Assembly (NCBI GenBank): GCA_015064355.1
Contig: SVSJ01000002.1
Location: 1 to 64,000, forward strand
Direction: 5' to 3'
DNA from: Oscillospiraceae bacterium
GTDB lineage: Bacteria > Bacillota > Clostridia > Oscillospirales > CAG-272
DNA: 64,000 bases
Shown here: in pieces, positions 25,652-36,936 of the stretch
How positions within the stretch are numbered: the stretch's first letter is position 1
Layout of the letters: each line of letters opens with the position of its first letter
Notes under the pieces: model-generated
Told to the model about the DNA's origin: nothing
Databases searched by the model: none
What the model saw: the letters and a program-made list of their open reading frames with translations, nothing else
Translations under genes and position numbers: made by a program

Positions 25652-27223
25652 ATGAATAATAAATCAACAAATTCAGATGGGAAGATGACGGCGAAAAAGC
25701 TGGCTCACTCCGCTCTGCTTATGGGCGTGATCATTCTAGCATCCAAATTCCTCGGACTTCTCCGGGATATAATGGTCGCATCCGCCTACGGCACAACGGA
25801 AGCCGCAATAGCTTATTCCACTGCCTCAAAGCTCCCCATCACTATATTCGACTTCATCCTCGGTGGAGTCGTAACATCGGCATTCATCCCGGTTTACAAC
25901 AGCCTTGCTGTGAAAAAAGGCAAAGAAGAGGCTCTCTCTTTCAGTCAGTCTTATCTTAATCTTATTCTGACTATTACAACCGGACTCACTGTCCTTGGCG
26001 TTCTTTTTGCCCCTTGGCTTGTGGGTGTGATCGCGCCCGAGCTGTCCGAATCCACAGCCGCTCTTGCAACAGAGCTTTCGCGGATCATGTTCCCAATGGT
26101 GATCTTCGTGGGTATGGCATTCTCCTTTGTAGGATTTCTTCAGTCCGAGGGAGAATATAATATCCCCGCAGTAATCAGTCTGGTGTCAAACATGATCATG
26201 GTGGGGTACCTCTTTACGCTGAACGAAAAATTTGGTGTAAAGGGTCTTGCCGTTGCTATGCTCGTTGGCTGGATAGCACAGGCGGCAGTACAGCTTCCCG
26301 CCGTGATAAAGCGTGGATTCAGATTCCGCCTTACCGCACCTCTCTCCACTCCGGAGATCACCCGTGCGGCAAAAAACACCCTGCCCATCCTTATTGCCAC
26401 ATGGACAACCCCTGTGTGCAATCTTATTAACACCAATATTGCCTCCGGCATCGAAGGGGGACGGGCAATTTCCGCTCTCGACTATGCAAACAGGCTTTAT
26501 ATTATCATCGTGGGTCTTTTCTCCTTTGTTGCCACCAATCTGCTCTTCCCGTATTTCGCAAGAGCGGCGGCATCAGGCAACTCCGAGGAAAGCGACCGAC
26601 TTACCCGCTCATCAATCCGAATTCTCGTATTTATTATCGCTCCGATTTCCGTGGGCGTTGCGGTGCTGGCTCCGGAGTTTATCTCTCTTATTTACGAAAA
26701 CGGCGTTTTCAATTCCGCTGACACCGCCATAACCGCAGAAGCACTACGCGCATATTCCGTAGGTATGGTTTTTGCATCTGTGTGTGAAGTGCTGACAAAA
26801 GCATTCTTCGCTGTTGAGAAAACCAAGCTGCCTATGATCTCCTCCCTTGTGTCCATGTCAGCTAATGTGGCTGTTATTCTCATTTTTGGCAAACACCTCA
26901 CTATCGGCGGCATAGCCCTGGTTACGGTTTTTGCAACACTTGTGAATATGGCTATCAACCTGGCTTTTGCATACAAGTACAAGATCATCACCTATTCTGC
27001 GAAAGACCTTGTGAGCATAGTAAAATCCATCCTGTCAGCTATTATTATGGGGGCAGGGGTCTGGTATGCTTCAAGCCTTTTGGAAGGCTCATCAAGGATC
27101 ATCGGTCTGCTCATCCCAATTCTCTGCGGTATAGTAATCTACGGGGTGGTATCTCTGATTTTCGCCTCTGAGGAAATGAAATCTATCACAGGAATATTCA
27201 AAAAGAAAGGAACGGCTGAATAA
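25652..27223 (+). CDS. murJ: Lipid II flippase, MurJ/MviN family
   Basis: 523 residues, about 14 hydrophobic segments. The MviN signature is clear: SKFLGLLRDIMVASAYG near the N-terminus, DFILGGVVTSAFIPVYN and KAFFAVEKTKLPM. It moves lipid-linked peptidoglycan precursor, or a related polyprenyl-linked unit, across the membrane. The stop codon overlaps the start of the next glycosyltransferase by one base, so the flippase may instead serve a polysaccharide made by that neighbour. Confidence 0.9.
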   Translation: MNNKSTNSDGKMTAKKLAHSALLMGVIILASKFLGLLRDIMVASAYGTTEAAIAYSTASKLPITIFDFILGGVVTSAFIPVYNSLAVKKGKEEALSFSQSYLNLILTITTGLTVLGVLFAPWLVGVIAPELSESTAALATELSRIMFPMVIFVGMAFSFVGFLQSEGEYNIPAVISLVSNMIMVGYLFTLNEKFGVKGLAVAMLVGWIAQAAVQLPAVIKRGFRFRLTAPLSTPEITRAAKNTLPILIATWTTPVCNLINTNIASGIEGGRAISALDYANRLYIIIVGLFSFVATNLLFPYFARAAASGNSEESDRLTRSSIRILVFIIAPISVGVAVLAPEFISLIYENGVFNSADTAITAEALRAYSVGMVFASVCEVLTKAFFAVEKTKLPMISSLVSMSANVAVILIFGKHLTIGGIALVTVFATLVNMAINLAFAYKYKIITYSAKDLVSIVKSILSAIIMGAGVWYASSLLEGSSRIIGLLIPILCGIVIYGVVSLIFASEEMKSITGIFKKKGTAE

Positions 27224-28344
27224 TGATAAAAGTACTGAACATCCTCTCCGACACCAATATCGGCGGCGCAGGACGTCTGCTTGTTAATTATCTGAAGAAC
27301 TTTGACAGAACGAAGTTCGATATAGCCGTTGTTCTCCCTAAGGATTCCGATCTGAAGCCAATTATCGAAGAGGTTGGATATCCCGTTTATGAAACAGAAA
27401 ACGGACGGGACAAGAGCTTTGATATGAAAGCGGTCAGCGAGATGCGCCGAATAATCAGGGAATTCAACCCCGATATAGTCCACACCCATTCTTCTTTCTC
27501 CGGAAAGCTGGCGGCATTCCTCTCCGGTGTTCCGGCAAGATTTTACACCCGTCATTCAGCATTCCCACAGCCGAAAAAGCTGACCTCATTCCCCGGCAAG
27601 CAAATCAACGGATTTATTAACAACACACTCGCAACTGACATTGTAGCGGTGGCCGAGGCTGCAAAGGATAACCTGACAGACACGGGGGTCAACTCGAAAA
27701 AGATCACCGTTATCATTAACGGAGTTGACGAAATGCCCCGCACAACGCCAGAAGAACAGGCCGAGCTTAAAAAATCACTCGGTATAGGTGAGAGCACCTT
27801 TGTTTGCGGCATATCCGCAAGGCTTGAGGACTACAAGGGCCACTCCTACCTGCTTCCTACCATCAAAGCAGTTGCAGAAAAGCACCCCGACGTGGTTTGC
27901 CTCATAATCGGCGGCGGCACCCAGGAAGAAGCCCTCAAGAAGCAAGCCGTAGAGCTCTCTATCACCGACAAGCTCCGCTTCACAGGATTTGTGGATAACG
28001 TGGCTCCCTACTACAACATTATGGATCTGAATCTTAACTGCTCCATCGGTACGGAGACCTCCTCTCTGGCACTGTCCGAGGGAATGAGCCTCTCTGTTCC
28101 TGCCATCGCAACCACCTACGGCGGCAATCCTTACATGATAACTGATGGGGTAAACGGATTCCTGGTGCCTGAGCGAGACAGCCTTGCCATGGCAGAAAAA
28201 ATACTCACACTTATCAGCGACCGTGGCCTTCTCTCGAAGCTTTCGCGGGGTGCACGTGAGATGTATGAATTAAAATTCACCGCTTCTGTTATGACCAGAC
28301 AGCTCGAATCACTTTACGAAAAATCAGTGTTAAAATTCAAGTAA
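27223..28344 (+). CDS. Glycosyltransferase, GT4 type
   Basis: 373 residues, GT-B fold. The N-terminal Rossmann half starts VLNILSDTNIGGAGRLL, and HTHSSFSGKLAAFLSG is the typical acceptor-side loop. The C-terminal donor half holds GISARLEDYKGHSYLL and the EX7E-like segment SEGMSLSVPAIAT. It probably adds a sugar to a lipid-linked or cell-surface glycan. Its start overlaps the murJ stop (TAATGA). Confidence 0.88.
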   Translation: MIKVLNILSDTNIGGAGRLLVNYLKNFDRTKFDIAVVLPKDSDLKPIIEEVGYPVYETENGRDKSFDMKAVSEMRRIIREFNPDIVHTHSSFSGKLAAFLSGVPARFYTRHSAFPQPKKLTSFPGKQINGFINNTLATDIVAVAEAAKDNLTDTGVNSKKITVIINGVDEMPRTTPEEQAELKKSLGIGESTFVCGISARLEDYKGHSYLLPTIKAVAEKHPDVVCLIIGGGTQEEALKKQAVELSITDKLRFTGFVDNVAPYYNIMDLNLNCSIGTETSSLALSEGMSLSVPAIATTYGGNPYMITDGVNGFLVPERDSLAMAEKILTLISDRGLLSKLSRGAREMYELKFTASVMTRQLESLYEKSVLKFK

Positions 28345-28383
28345 AAAAGTACACTTTAAAGACAAAAAAACAACAAAAAAATC

Positions 28384-28436
28384 ACCGCTGACAAAGGCCT
28401 GCGCTAAAGCAAAAATTTGTCAGCGGTTAATTTTTT
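28384..28436 (+). terminator. Terminator after the glycosyltransferase gene
   Basis: ACCGCTGACAAA (28384-28395) pairs perfectly with TTTGTCAGCGGT (28416-28427); T residues follow at 28431-28436. Confidence 0.8.
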
Positions 28437-28525
28437 ACACCAATTTCTTAAGGTTATTTTACGTCTGTAAGACTTAATTCCCATAAAAATACAATTATTG
28501 GATATAAGATTACAATTACCTCAAG

Positions 28526-28660
28526 TTTTCCACAAAGTTTTCCACAAGTTGTGCAAAACTCTATTTTTTCGTTATATTTTTTGTCAAAAAAAGGCGTTAA
28601 TTATTCATACACGAATGAAAATACACTATATTCAAAGGTTATACACAGGAGTTATCCACA
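28526..28660. promoter_or_regulatory. Cluster of DnaA-box-like sites in a gene-free AT-rich strip
   Basis: The 322-bp gap 28345-28666 carries no gene. It has TTTTCCACA at 28526-28534 and 28538-28546, TGTGCAAAA (inverted TTTTGCACA) at 28550-28558, TTATACACA at 28639-28647 and TTATCCACA at 28652-28660. The last two fit TTATNCACA exactly. AT-rich sequence lies between. No dnaA, dnaN or other origin-linked gene is near, so I call it a DnaA-box cluster, not an origin. Confidence 0.5.
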
Positions 28661-28666
28661 GGCTGT

Positions 28667-29641
28667 TTAAATTCCCGCTCTCTCGAACATTGCGTCAAGT
28701 TCCTTCATATACCCCTCTCGGTCGATCAAAAATGCCATTCCGTGGCCTGCCTCTTCACTTGTGAAGAAAACGGCTGTGTCACCGATCTCATCATCGTCAA
28801 AGGCTTTCATATTCTCTTCGCTCATATGGTAAGGAACGAAGTCGTCTTTCCGTCCGTGAGCAATAAGAATCTTGATCCCTGTGCCCTTCAGATTGCGAAG
28901 AGCCTCCTTGCAAGACACTCCGTCAAGGTCAAATTTCGCGAGAAGCTTTACCCAGAAATTCGCGCCGTAATACAGGGGAAACGGAGGCAGTCCAAACCAC
29001 TGTTTCAGCACCTTGCGGCAGATGTCTCCGGGGGAGGTGTATCCGCAATCCGCAATTATAGCTTTCACATTCTTGGGGTATCCGATTCCCGCCGCAAGCA
29101 TAACAGTAGACGCACCCATAGATACGCCGTCCATTACAACAGGCAGGCCGGGGAAACGCTTTTCAACATATTTAGCCCAGTCCACAACGTCGTAACGCTC
29201 CTTGAATCCGAAGGTTATATGGTTGCCCTCGCTGTCGCCGCTTGCTCTTTGATCCACGATCAAAAGGGAGAAGCCGGCGTTGTAGAAAGGCTCAACTGCA
29301 CAGGAAAAATCAAATGCGCCGCAGCCTCTGTAGCCGTGAATCTGAAGAACCAGCCCACGGGGATTGGGGTGTTCGAGATAATGCCCCGCCAGCTTGTGAC
29401 CGTCGTAGGAGGTGATCGACACGTTCTGCCAGTTCTGCGCCCGCAGATATTTCCAAGACTCCATCACCTTTTGATTGTCCTCGTCTGACAGGAATTTCGC
29501 AGGTGCAATGTCATCGTACCAGTAGTTCTTTTGTTTCTTATTCCGAACCGTTGCAAACCGGTACATATAGTACCCGCCTCCATAGGTGAACAAAAGGAAC
29601 AGCCCTATGAGAACACCCGCGACTATAAGAAAAATTTTCAT
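28667..29641 (-). CDS. Membrane-anchored alpha/beta hydrolase
   Basis: 324 residues. Residues 3-22 (IFLIVAGVLIGLFLLFTY) form an N-terminal membrane anchor. The nucleophile elbow is DGVSMGAST (Ser about 174), the acid is probably in HGRKDDFVPY and the histidine in EAGHGMAFL. The oxyanion region is LQIHGYRGCG. It resembles BAAT/FrsA-like family 2 hydrolases of Firmicutes. Substrate unknown. Follows ligA by 13 bases. Confidence 0.85.
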   Translation of the reverse strand: MKIFLIVAGVLIGLFLLFTYGGGYYMYRFATVRNKKQKNYWYDDIAPAKFLSDEDNQKVMESWKYLRAQNWQNVSITSYDGHKLAGHYLEHPNPRGLVLQIHGYRGCGAFDFSCAVEPFYNAGFSLLIVDQRASGDSEGNHITFGFKERYDVVDWAKYVEKRFPGLPVVMDGVSMGASTVMLAAGIGYPKNVKAIIADCGYTSPGDICRKVLKQWFGLPPFPLYYGANFWVKLLAKFDLDGVSCKEALRNLKGTGIKILIAHGRKDDFVPYHMSEENMKAFDDDEIGDTAVFFTSEEAGHGMAFLIDREGYMKELDAMFERAGI

Positions 29642-29654
29642 TATATCACTTCCG

Positions 29655-31774
<2,120 letters not shown>

Positions 31775-31819
31775 TCGTTTGGTGTGATGTGGGGGGAAAT
31801 ATTTTGTGCGGGGTATTTT

Positions 31820-31985
31820 GCTTACGCAGGTACACAAGGACTCTCACGCCGAGCCCTTGTGAATCCCGGCACCAAAGAGGAGAGGCTTACGCTGATTCTC
31901 TCCTCTTTGGAATCTTCTCTCTTGTGCCACGTGCAGGCTGAATTCATTCGTCCACCATCCGTGGCTTCACCAATTACGTTTGGTT
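31820..31985 (+). repeat. Multi-hairpin repeat, copy S1 (cluster A)
   Basis: Stem 1 is CACAAGGACTC / GAGCCCTTGTG with loop TCACGCC (31833-31861). A 10-base linker AATCCCGGCA follows, then stem 2, CCAAAGAGGAGAG / CTCTCCTCTTTGG with a 13-base loop (31872-31910). Next come AATC and the pyrimidine tract TTCTCTCTTG (31915-31924), which resembles the stem 2 3' arm. A CACGTGCA segment and CCGTGGCTTCACCAATT complete the tail. Copies S2 to S5 share this plan. No protein is encoded. No known RNA family was recognised. Confidence 0.8.
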
Positions 31986-32119
31986 TTAATCGTTCGTTCA
32001 GGTTCGGATTGTCATAGGTAATTATACTTACAATTTTCTCTTTCTAAATTCAGAAAAACTAAACTGATGGTTTATTAAACCATGTCAATCGAACCGAGAC
32101 GTGGGAGCTTTTACAAGTT

Positions 32120-32275
32120 GGGCGTTTCTGTGATCCACGGAAAACCGTACCAACATATTTCCACTCTCGTTGCAACAAAAGGGGTATTCTTAAAGGGGGA
32201 AATTGAGCCTGCTCCTTTCCCCCTTTAAGTGCCTGGATTCATAAGGAGGTGGCATGAACCTCCTTATGTTCCGTG
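32120..32275 (-). repeat. Multi-hairpin repeat, copy S2 (cluster A, inverted)
   Basis: Read on the minus strand: stem 1 CATAAGGAGGT / ACCTCCTTATG with loop TCATGCC (32240-32268); 10-base linker AATCCAGGCA; stem 2 CTTAAAGGGGGAAA / TTTCCCCCTTTAAG (32189-32229) with an inner GAGC/GCTC hairpin; AATA then CCCCTTTTG; stem 3 around a GAGA loop (32165-32168); a small ACGG-TTTT-CCGT hairpin (32137-32148) and GGATCACAG. S1 and S2 point towards each other, about 135 bp apart. The bases between hold nothing I recognise. Confidence 0.8.
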
Positions 32276-32315
32276 CGAAAGCAAATATAAATCCCCGAAA
32301 AATTCGCGGAGAATA

Positions 32316-32345
32316 TTGACTCGTACCGCTTTAGTGTAGTATAAT
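32316..32345 (+). promoter_or_regulatory. Promoter of iorAB
   Basis: TTGACT (32316-32321), 18-bp spacer, TATAAT (32340-32345), 40 bases downstream of repeat cluster A and 54 before the start codon. Confidence 0.7.
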
Positions 32346-32399
32346 ATATTATTAAGGAAATTTTGCTTTTTCCGACTATTCTCGAAAGGATTATATATA

Positions 32400-34130
32400 A
32401 TGAAAAAACTCTTACTTGGAAACGAAAGCGTTGCCCGCGGTCTTTACGAGGCAGGCGTAAAATTTGTCTCAAGCTATCCCGGAACGCCCAGTACCGAAAT
32501 CACAGAAAACACCGCTACATATAAAGAAATATACAGCGAATGGGCACCTAACGAAAAGGTTGCATTCGAAGCTGCCCTCGGTGCGGCAATTGGCGGTGGT
32601 CGCGCATTCTGCGGCATGAAGCACGTTGGTCTCAACGTTGCGGCTGACCCCCTGTTTGTTACCGCTTACACCGGTATCGGCGGAGGTTTCGTTATCGGCG
32701 TTGCTGACGACCCCGGAATGCACTCTTCCCAGAACGAACAGGATAGCCGCCACTACGCTATCGCCGCAAAGCTCCCCATGGTTGAGCCTGCAAACTCCGC
32801 TGAATGTAAGGAATACACCAAGCTTGCTTTCGATCTTTCAGAACAGTTTGATACACCTGTTATTCTTCGTCTCACCACTCGTGTAAGCCATTCCAGATCC
32901 CCGGTTGAGCTTTGCGACAGAGTAGAACACGAGATCAAGCCCTACGAAAAGGATGCGGCAAAGCATGTTATGATGCCGGCAAACGCACGCCGCCGTCACT
33001 ACGTAGTTGAAGATCACCTTGCAGCTCTTGCTGAATACGCAGAAAACTGCTCTCTCAACACAGTCGAGGAAAACGGCACATCCGTTGGTATTATCACCGC
33101 TGGTAACTGCTGGAACTACGCAAAGGAAGCATACGGCAAGAACGCGTCTTACTTGAAGCTTGGTCTTCTCAATCCCCTGCCGAAGAAGCTTATCCTTGAC
33201 TTCGCGGCAAAGCACGACACCATCATCGTAGTTGAAGAGCTTGATCCCGTAATCGAAAATCACTGCCGTGCACTTGGCATCAATGTGATCGGCAAGGCTG
33301 ACGGCGTTCTTCCCCTCTGCGACGAATATTCCGAAGAGCTTCTCCGCACACGTCTTCTCGGTATCGAGCCTGACTACTGCGAGATCGGTTCTCCCATTCC
33401 ACCCCGTCCACCGGTACTTTGCCCCGGATGTCCTCACAGAGGCGTGTTCTACACCCTCTCCAAGCTGAAACTCCGTGTTTCCGGTGACATCGGCTGCTAC
33501 ACCCTCGGCGCAGTTGCTCCCCTCTCCGCAATCGACTCCGTTTATTGCATGGGTGCGTCTATCTCCTCACTCCACGGCACAGCCAAAGTGCGCGATGAGG
33601 CTGACAAGTACGTTGCGGTAATCGGCGACTCCACATTCATGCACAGCGGTCTCACAGGCCTTGTTAACGTGGTTTACAACGGCGGAAACACCACCACAAT
33701 GATCCTTGACAACAGCATTACCGGTATGACAGGTCACCAGGAGAATCCCCTCACAGGCAAGACTCTTATGGGCACACCTGCACCTAACCTTTGCCTTGAG
33801 GATATCTGCGCTTCCCTCGGCGTATCCCGTGACCACATCCGCGCAGTTGACCCGAACAACCTCCCTGAGCTTGAAAAGGTTATCAAGGAAGAAGTTAACG
33901 CTCCTTGCCCGTCCGTTATTATCTGCCGCCGTCCCTGCGCTCTTCTTAAAACTGCAAAGCGCGGTCCCGCAGTTTCCGTCAACACCGACAAGTGCGTTGG
34001 CTGTAAGAGCTGTATGAAGATCGGCTGTCCTTGCATTTCCATGGTAAACGGCAAGGCAGTTATCGACCAGTCTATGTGCGTTGGCTGCGGACTTTGCGCT
34101 CAGATGTGCAAGCTCGGTGCTATCGAGTAA
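32400..34130 (+). CDS. iorA: Indolepyruvate:ferredoxin oxidoreductase, alpha subunit
   Basis: 576 residues. With IorB it oxidatively decarboxylates arylpyruvates (indole-, phenyl-, hydroxyphenylpyruvate) to aryl-acetyl-CoA, reducing ferredoxin; the reverse is used for aromatic amino acid synthesis in some anaerobes. The N-terminal pyrimidine-binding domain contains SSYPGTPSTEI. The TPP site is GDSTFMHSG...LDNSITGMTGHQ. Two C-terminal 4Fe-4S motifs are CVGCKSCMKIGCPC and CVGCGLCAQMC. Starts an operon iorA - iorB - mnmM - VanY - membrane protein. PaaK, a common functional partner, is encoded at 58.9 kb. Confidence 0.96.
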   Translation: MKKLLLGNESVARGLYEAGVKFVSSYPGTPSTEITENTATYKEIYSEWAPNEKVAFEAALGAAIGGGRAFCGMKHVGLNVAADPLFVTAYTGIGGGFVIGVADDPGMHSSQNEQDSRHYAIAAKLPMVEPANSAECKEYTKLAFDLSEQFDTPVILRLTTRVSHSRSPVELCDRVEHEIKPYEKDAAKHVMMPANARRRHYVVEDHLAALAEYAENCSLNTVEENGTSVGIITAGNCWNYAKEAYGKNASYLKLGLLNPLPKKLILDFAAKHDTIIVVEELDPVIENHCRALGINVIGKADGVLPLCDEYSEELLRTRLLGIEPDYCEIGSPIPPRPPVLCPGCPHRGVFYTLSKLKLRVSGDIGCYTLGAVAPLSAIDSVYCMGASISSLHGTAKVRDEADKYVAVIGDSTFMHSGLTGLVNVVYNGGNTTTMILDNSITGMTGHQENPLTGKTLMGTPAPNLCLEDICASLGVSRDHIRAVDPNNLPELEKVIKEEVNAPCPSVIICRRPCALLKTAKRGPAVSVNTDKCVGCKSCMKIGCPCISMVNGKAVIDQSMCVGCGLCAQMCKLGAIE

Positions 34131-34164
34131 AAAATACCCATAACAAAGAAAGTGAGGCATTCAA

Positions 34165-34746
34165 ATGTCTAAGAATATAATGATCGTTGGTGTAGGCGGA
34201 CAGGGTTCCCTCCTTGCATCAAAAATTCTCGGTAAGGCCGCAATGGACAGCGGTTGCGACGTTAAGGTTTCGGAAGTACACGGTATGTCCCAGCGCGGTG
34301 GCTCCGTTGTAACCTATGTGCGCTTCGGTGACGAGGTTTACTCTCCCGTTATCTGCAAGGGTGACGCTGACGTTATCCTTTCATTCGAGCTTCTTGAAGC
34401 TGCTCGTTGGCTTCCTAATCTCAAAAACGGCGGTACTATCGTTGCCTCCACACAGCAGATCAACCCTATGCCCGTTATCACAGGCGCGGCACAGTATCCC
34501 GACGAGATCGTTGAGGATATGCATGGCCTCGGTGTTGACGTGCGCGCTTACGACTGCACTTCTATCGCTGAAAAGGCAGGTAACGCAAAGGCATCCAATG
34601 TAGCCCTCATCGGTCTTGCGGCTGACGTGCTGGGCTTTGATATCGACGTTCTCCGTGGGGCTGTTGCCGCTTGCGTTCCCCAGAAGGCTCTGGAAGTTAA
34701 CCTTGCCGCTTTCGATCTTGCTGTTCAAATGGCAAAGAACGCATAA
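34165..34746 (+). CDS. iorB: Indolepyruvate:ferredoxin oxidoreductase, beta subunit
   Basis: 193 residues, the normal size of the gamma-type catalytic domain of 2-oxoacid:ferredoxin oxidoreductases. Motifs: IVGVGGQGSLLASKILG at the N-terminus and EVHGMSQRGGSVVTYVRFG. It pairs with IorA 34 bases upstream. Cytoplasmic. Confidence 0.95.
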   Translation: MSKNIMIVGVGGQGSLLASKILGKAAMDSGCDVKVSEVHGMSQRGGSVVTYVRFGDEVYSPVICKGDADVILSFELLEAARWLPNLKNGGTIVASTQQINPMPVITGAAQYPDEIVEDMHGLGVDVRAYDCTSIAEKAGNAKASNVALIGLAADVLGFDIDVLRGAVAACVPQKALEVNLAAFDLAVQMAKNA

Positions 34747-34758
34747 CAGAGGGCAAAA

Positions 34759-35313
34759 ATGGTGGATCTTTTATCCCTACAAAAGAAATTCATCCTTGCA
34801 CATCTCGGTGAAGGTGACACGGCTGTTGACTTCACTATGGGCAACGGTTATGATACAGTATTCCTCTCGAACACCGTGGGAGAAACAGGCTCTGTCATCG
34901 CATTTGACATTCAGCCTGATGCTCTCGCCTCAACAGAGAAAAACCTGCGCAAAAACAATTGCCCCGACAACTGGCGACTGATCTGCGCATCCCACGACAG
35001 AGCAAACGAGTTTGTCACGGGAAAGATCAAGGCGGGTATGTTCAACCTTGGCTATCTCCCCGGTGCTAACCGCAAACAGCTTACAACCAAGCGTACCACT
35101 ACCCTCCCGGCAGTATCAAGAGCAATCGAGATGCTGGGCGAGGATTCGGTGCTCCTTGTGGCAGTTTACCCGGGACATCCCGAGGGAGCACTTGAGGGCG
35201 AAGAGCTGCTCAAATATTTCAGCACCCTCTCACGCTTCAAGTACAGCATTGCACAGTTCCGAATGGTAAATTCCCCCGAAAGCCCGTTTTTCGTAGTAAT
35301 CGAAACAAAATAA
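34759..35313 (+). CDS. mnmM: tRNA 5-(aminomethyl)uridine methyltransferase-like protein (MnmM/YtqB family)
   Basis: 184 residues. Rossmann-fold SAM methyltransferase with VDFTMGNGYDTVFLSN as motif I, FDIQPDA as motif II, the family segment FNLGYLPGANRK and YPGHPEG. In B. subtilis YtqB (MnmM) methylates nm5U34 of certain tRNAs to mnm5U; this role is transferred by family. Lies 12 bases after iorB, so it is co-transcribed, although the functions are not obviously related. Confidence 0.88.
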   Translation: MVDLLSLQKKFILAHLGEGDTAVDFTMGNGYDTVFLSNTVGETGSVIAFDIQPDALASTEKNLRKNNCPDNWRLICASHDRANEFVTGKIKAGMFNLGYLPGANRKQLTTKRTTTLPAVSRAIEMLGEDSVLLVAVYPGHPEGALEGEELLKYFSTLSRFKYSIAQFRMVNSPESPFFVVIETK

Positions 35314-35342
35314 CCCCACCAATCTTCAAAGGAGGGACAAAA

Positions 35343-36935
35343 ATGAATAATAATCAGAAAAGACCAGGTCCTGGCAAAAATCCCCAGCAAAAGCGAGGTA
35401 TGACAAGGGAGCAGTTCGAGCGTCTGTCACCGGAAGAACGCGCAAAGTATAACGAGTATGTTCGTCGCAAGCGCGCTGAAGCAGAACGCCGCAGACGTGC
35501 CGCTGCAGAAGCAGAAGCTGCCCGCCAGCAGGCTCTTCTCAGAGAACAGGAGCAGAAGAAAAAGGAGCGCCGCGCAAAATTGCGTGTATTCGCCGGACGT
35601 GCGCTTATCTTCCTTGCAGTTTTGCTTGTGCTTTGCATTATCGCCGCTGTTATTTTTGTTATTCATTTCAACTCCACCCCCGCAGCACCCAAAGACAGCG
35701 GAAAGATTATGTTCTATTACGGCGGTAAAGCAGTCAGAGAAGCCCCTGCTGCCGACACGGTAACTGCAGACGGAATCTACATCTGCTTCAACGACCTGGC
35801 TAATTACTTGGGTATGTCTGAAAGCGGCACTGCTGATCAGATGAAGTTCATTCTGAAAACCGTCGAGGGTTCACAAGCCACATCTGAAGGAACAGGCACA
35901 GAAGAGTACATAATTTTCATCTCCGACGGATACGGCGTGATCATTAACGGTCAGAACGCCCGACTTGAGATCCCCAACAAGCTTGTGGGAACGGAAGTTT
36001 GGGTAACAGCTGATTTCGTGGAGGATTATATGCTCAATCTTTCTGTTACGTATAACGAAAAGAACGGAAGCGTTAAGGTAGCACGCATGAAGGATGAGGA
36101 AAACTCAAGTGACGACTTGACTGTGTATCTCCCTGTTTCATTCGCGCTGAAGAGCACCGCTCCGATGCCCTCCGTTGACGATCCCGATGATCCCAACGAC
36201 GGCTCCACCTCACCGGACCCCGAGCCGGCTGACACCACACCTGCCGAGACCGAGGATCCTGTTCTCGCGGCTATTACAGGAGTCCAATTCATTACCGATC
36301 TTTCAGCTTACGAAAAATACATGAACCCTGAAGGTGATCTTCGGGATTCCTTTTTGATCCTTGTTAACACGAAAAACCATCTAACCGCAAACGATATTCC
36401 TCCGGATCTCACAGCTCCAATCTACCGCAACTGGGAAAACAAGCCCCTCCGCGAATACGCAGCCCGGGCACTTGAGGCATTGTTCCTTGAGTTCAACGCA
36501 TCGGGATTTGCAAATTCCAATCTTGCGGTACGCAGCGCATACAGAGATTACGCAAACCAGGACTATCTGTTCAACTACTACACCCAGCGCGAGCTGAGCC
36601 GCAATCCCTCCCTGACACGTGAAGAGGCGGAGACTATAGTTCTTACATTCTCCACCCGTCCCGGCACCAGCGAGCACCAGACAGGTCTTGCGGTAGATAT
36701 GGACACCACCGGCACCCTCGTTACGGATTTCCAGTACTCGGAAGAATACAAATGGCTCAACGAGAACGCGTGGAAGTTTGGGTTCGTTCTCCGCTTCCCC
36801 GCTGACAAAACACATATCACCACCATCCAGTTCGAGCCATGGCACTACCGCTACGTAGGCCGTTACCATGCTTATAAGATTCACGAAGCCGGCATTTGCC
36901 TTGAGGAGTATATAGAGCTCTTGAAGGGAGAATAA
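35343..36935 (+). CDS. VanY-type D-alanyl-D-alanine carboxypeptidase, membrane anchored
   Basis: 530 residues. Residues 1-80 are a charged, Arg/Glu/Ala-rich, partly coiled-coil cytoplasmic tail. One membrane helix lies at about 85-108 (ALIFLAVLLVLCIIAAVIFV). A Pro/Asp/Thr-rich linker is near 275-300, and the peptidase domain starts near 380. Zinc-site motifs of the VanY/LAS family are SEHQTGLAVDMD and EPWHYRYVG, with RSAYRDYANQ before them. It trims the terminal D-Ala of peptidoglycan stem peptides. Part of the iorAB transcript, 29 bases after mnmM. Confidence 0.9.
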   Translation: MNNNQKRPGPGKNPQQKRGMTREQFERLSPEERAKYNEYVRRKRAEAERRRRAAAEAEAARQQALLREQEQKKKERRAKLRVFAGRALIFLAVLLVLCIIAAVIFVIHFNSTPAAPKDSGKIMFYYGGKAVREAPAADTVTADGIYICFNDLANYLGMSESGTADQMKFILKTVEGSQATSEGTGTEEYIIFISDGYGVIINGQNARLEIPNKLVGTEVWVTADFVEDYMLNLSVTYNEKNGSVKVARMKDEENSSDDLTVYLPVSFALKSTAPMPSVDDPDDPNDGSTSPDPEPADTTPAETEDPVLAAITGVQFITDLSAYEKYMNPEGDLRDSFLILVNTKNHLTANDIPPDLTAPIYRNWENKPLREYAARALEALFLEFNASGFANSNLAVRSAYRDYANQDYLFNYYTQRELSRNPSLTREEAETIVLTFSTRPGTSEHQTGLAVDMDTTGTLVTDFQYSEEYKWLNENAWKFGFVLRFPADKTHITTIQFEPWHYRYVGRYHAYKIHEAGICLEEYIELLKGE

Positions 36936-36936
36936 C

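Noticed and set aside
28345-28666. Chromosomal origin of replication
   Set aside because: DnaA-like boxes are present, but no dnaA/dnaN/rpmH neighbours and gene directions do not diverge here.
31820-32275. Integron attC sites or insertion sequence ends for the S repeats
   Set aside because: No integrase or transposase nearby, no attC core sites, and no consistent target duplication visible.
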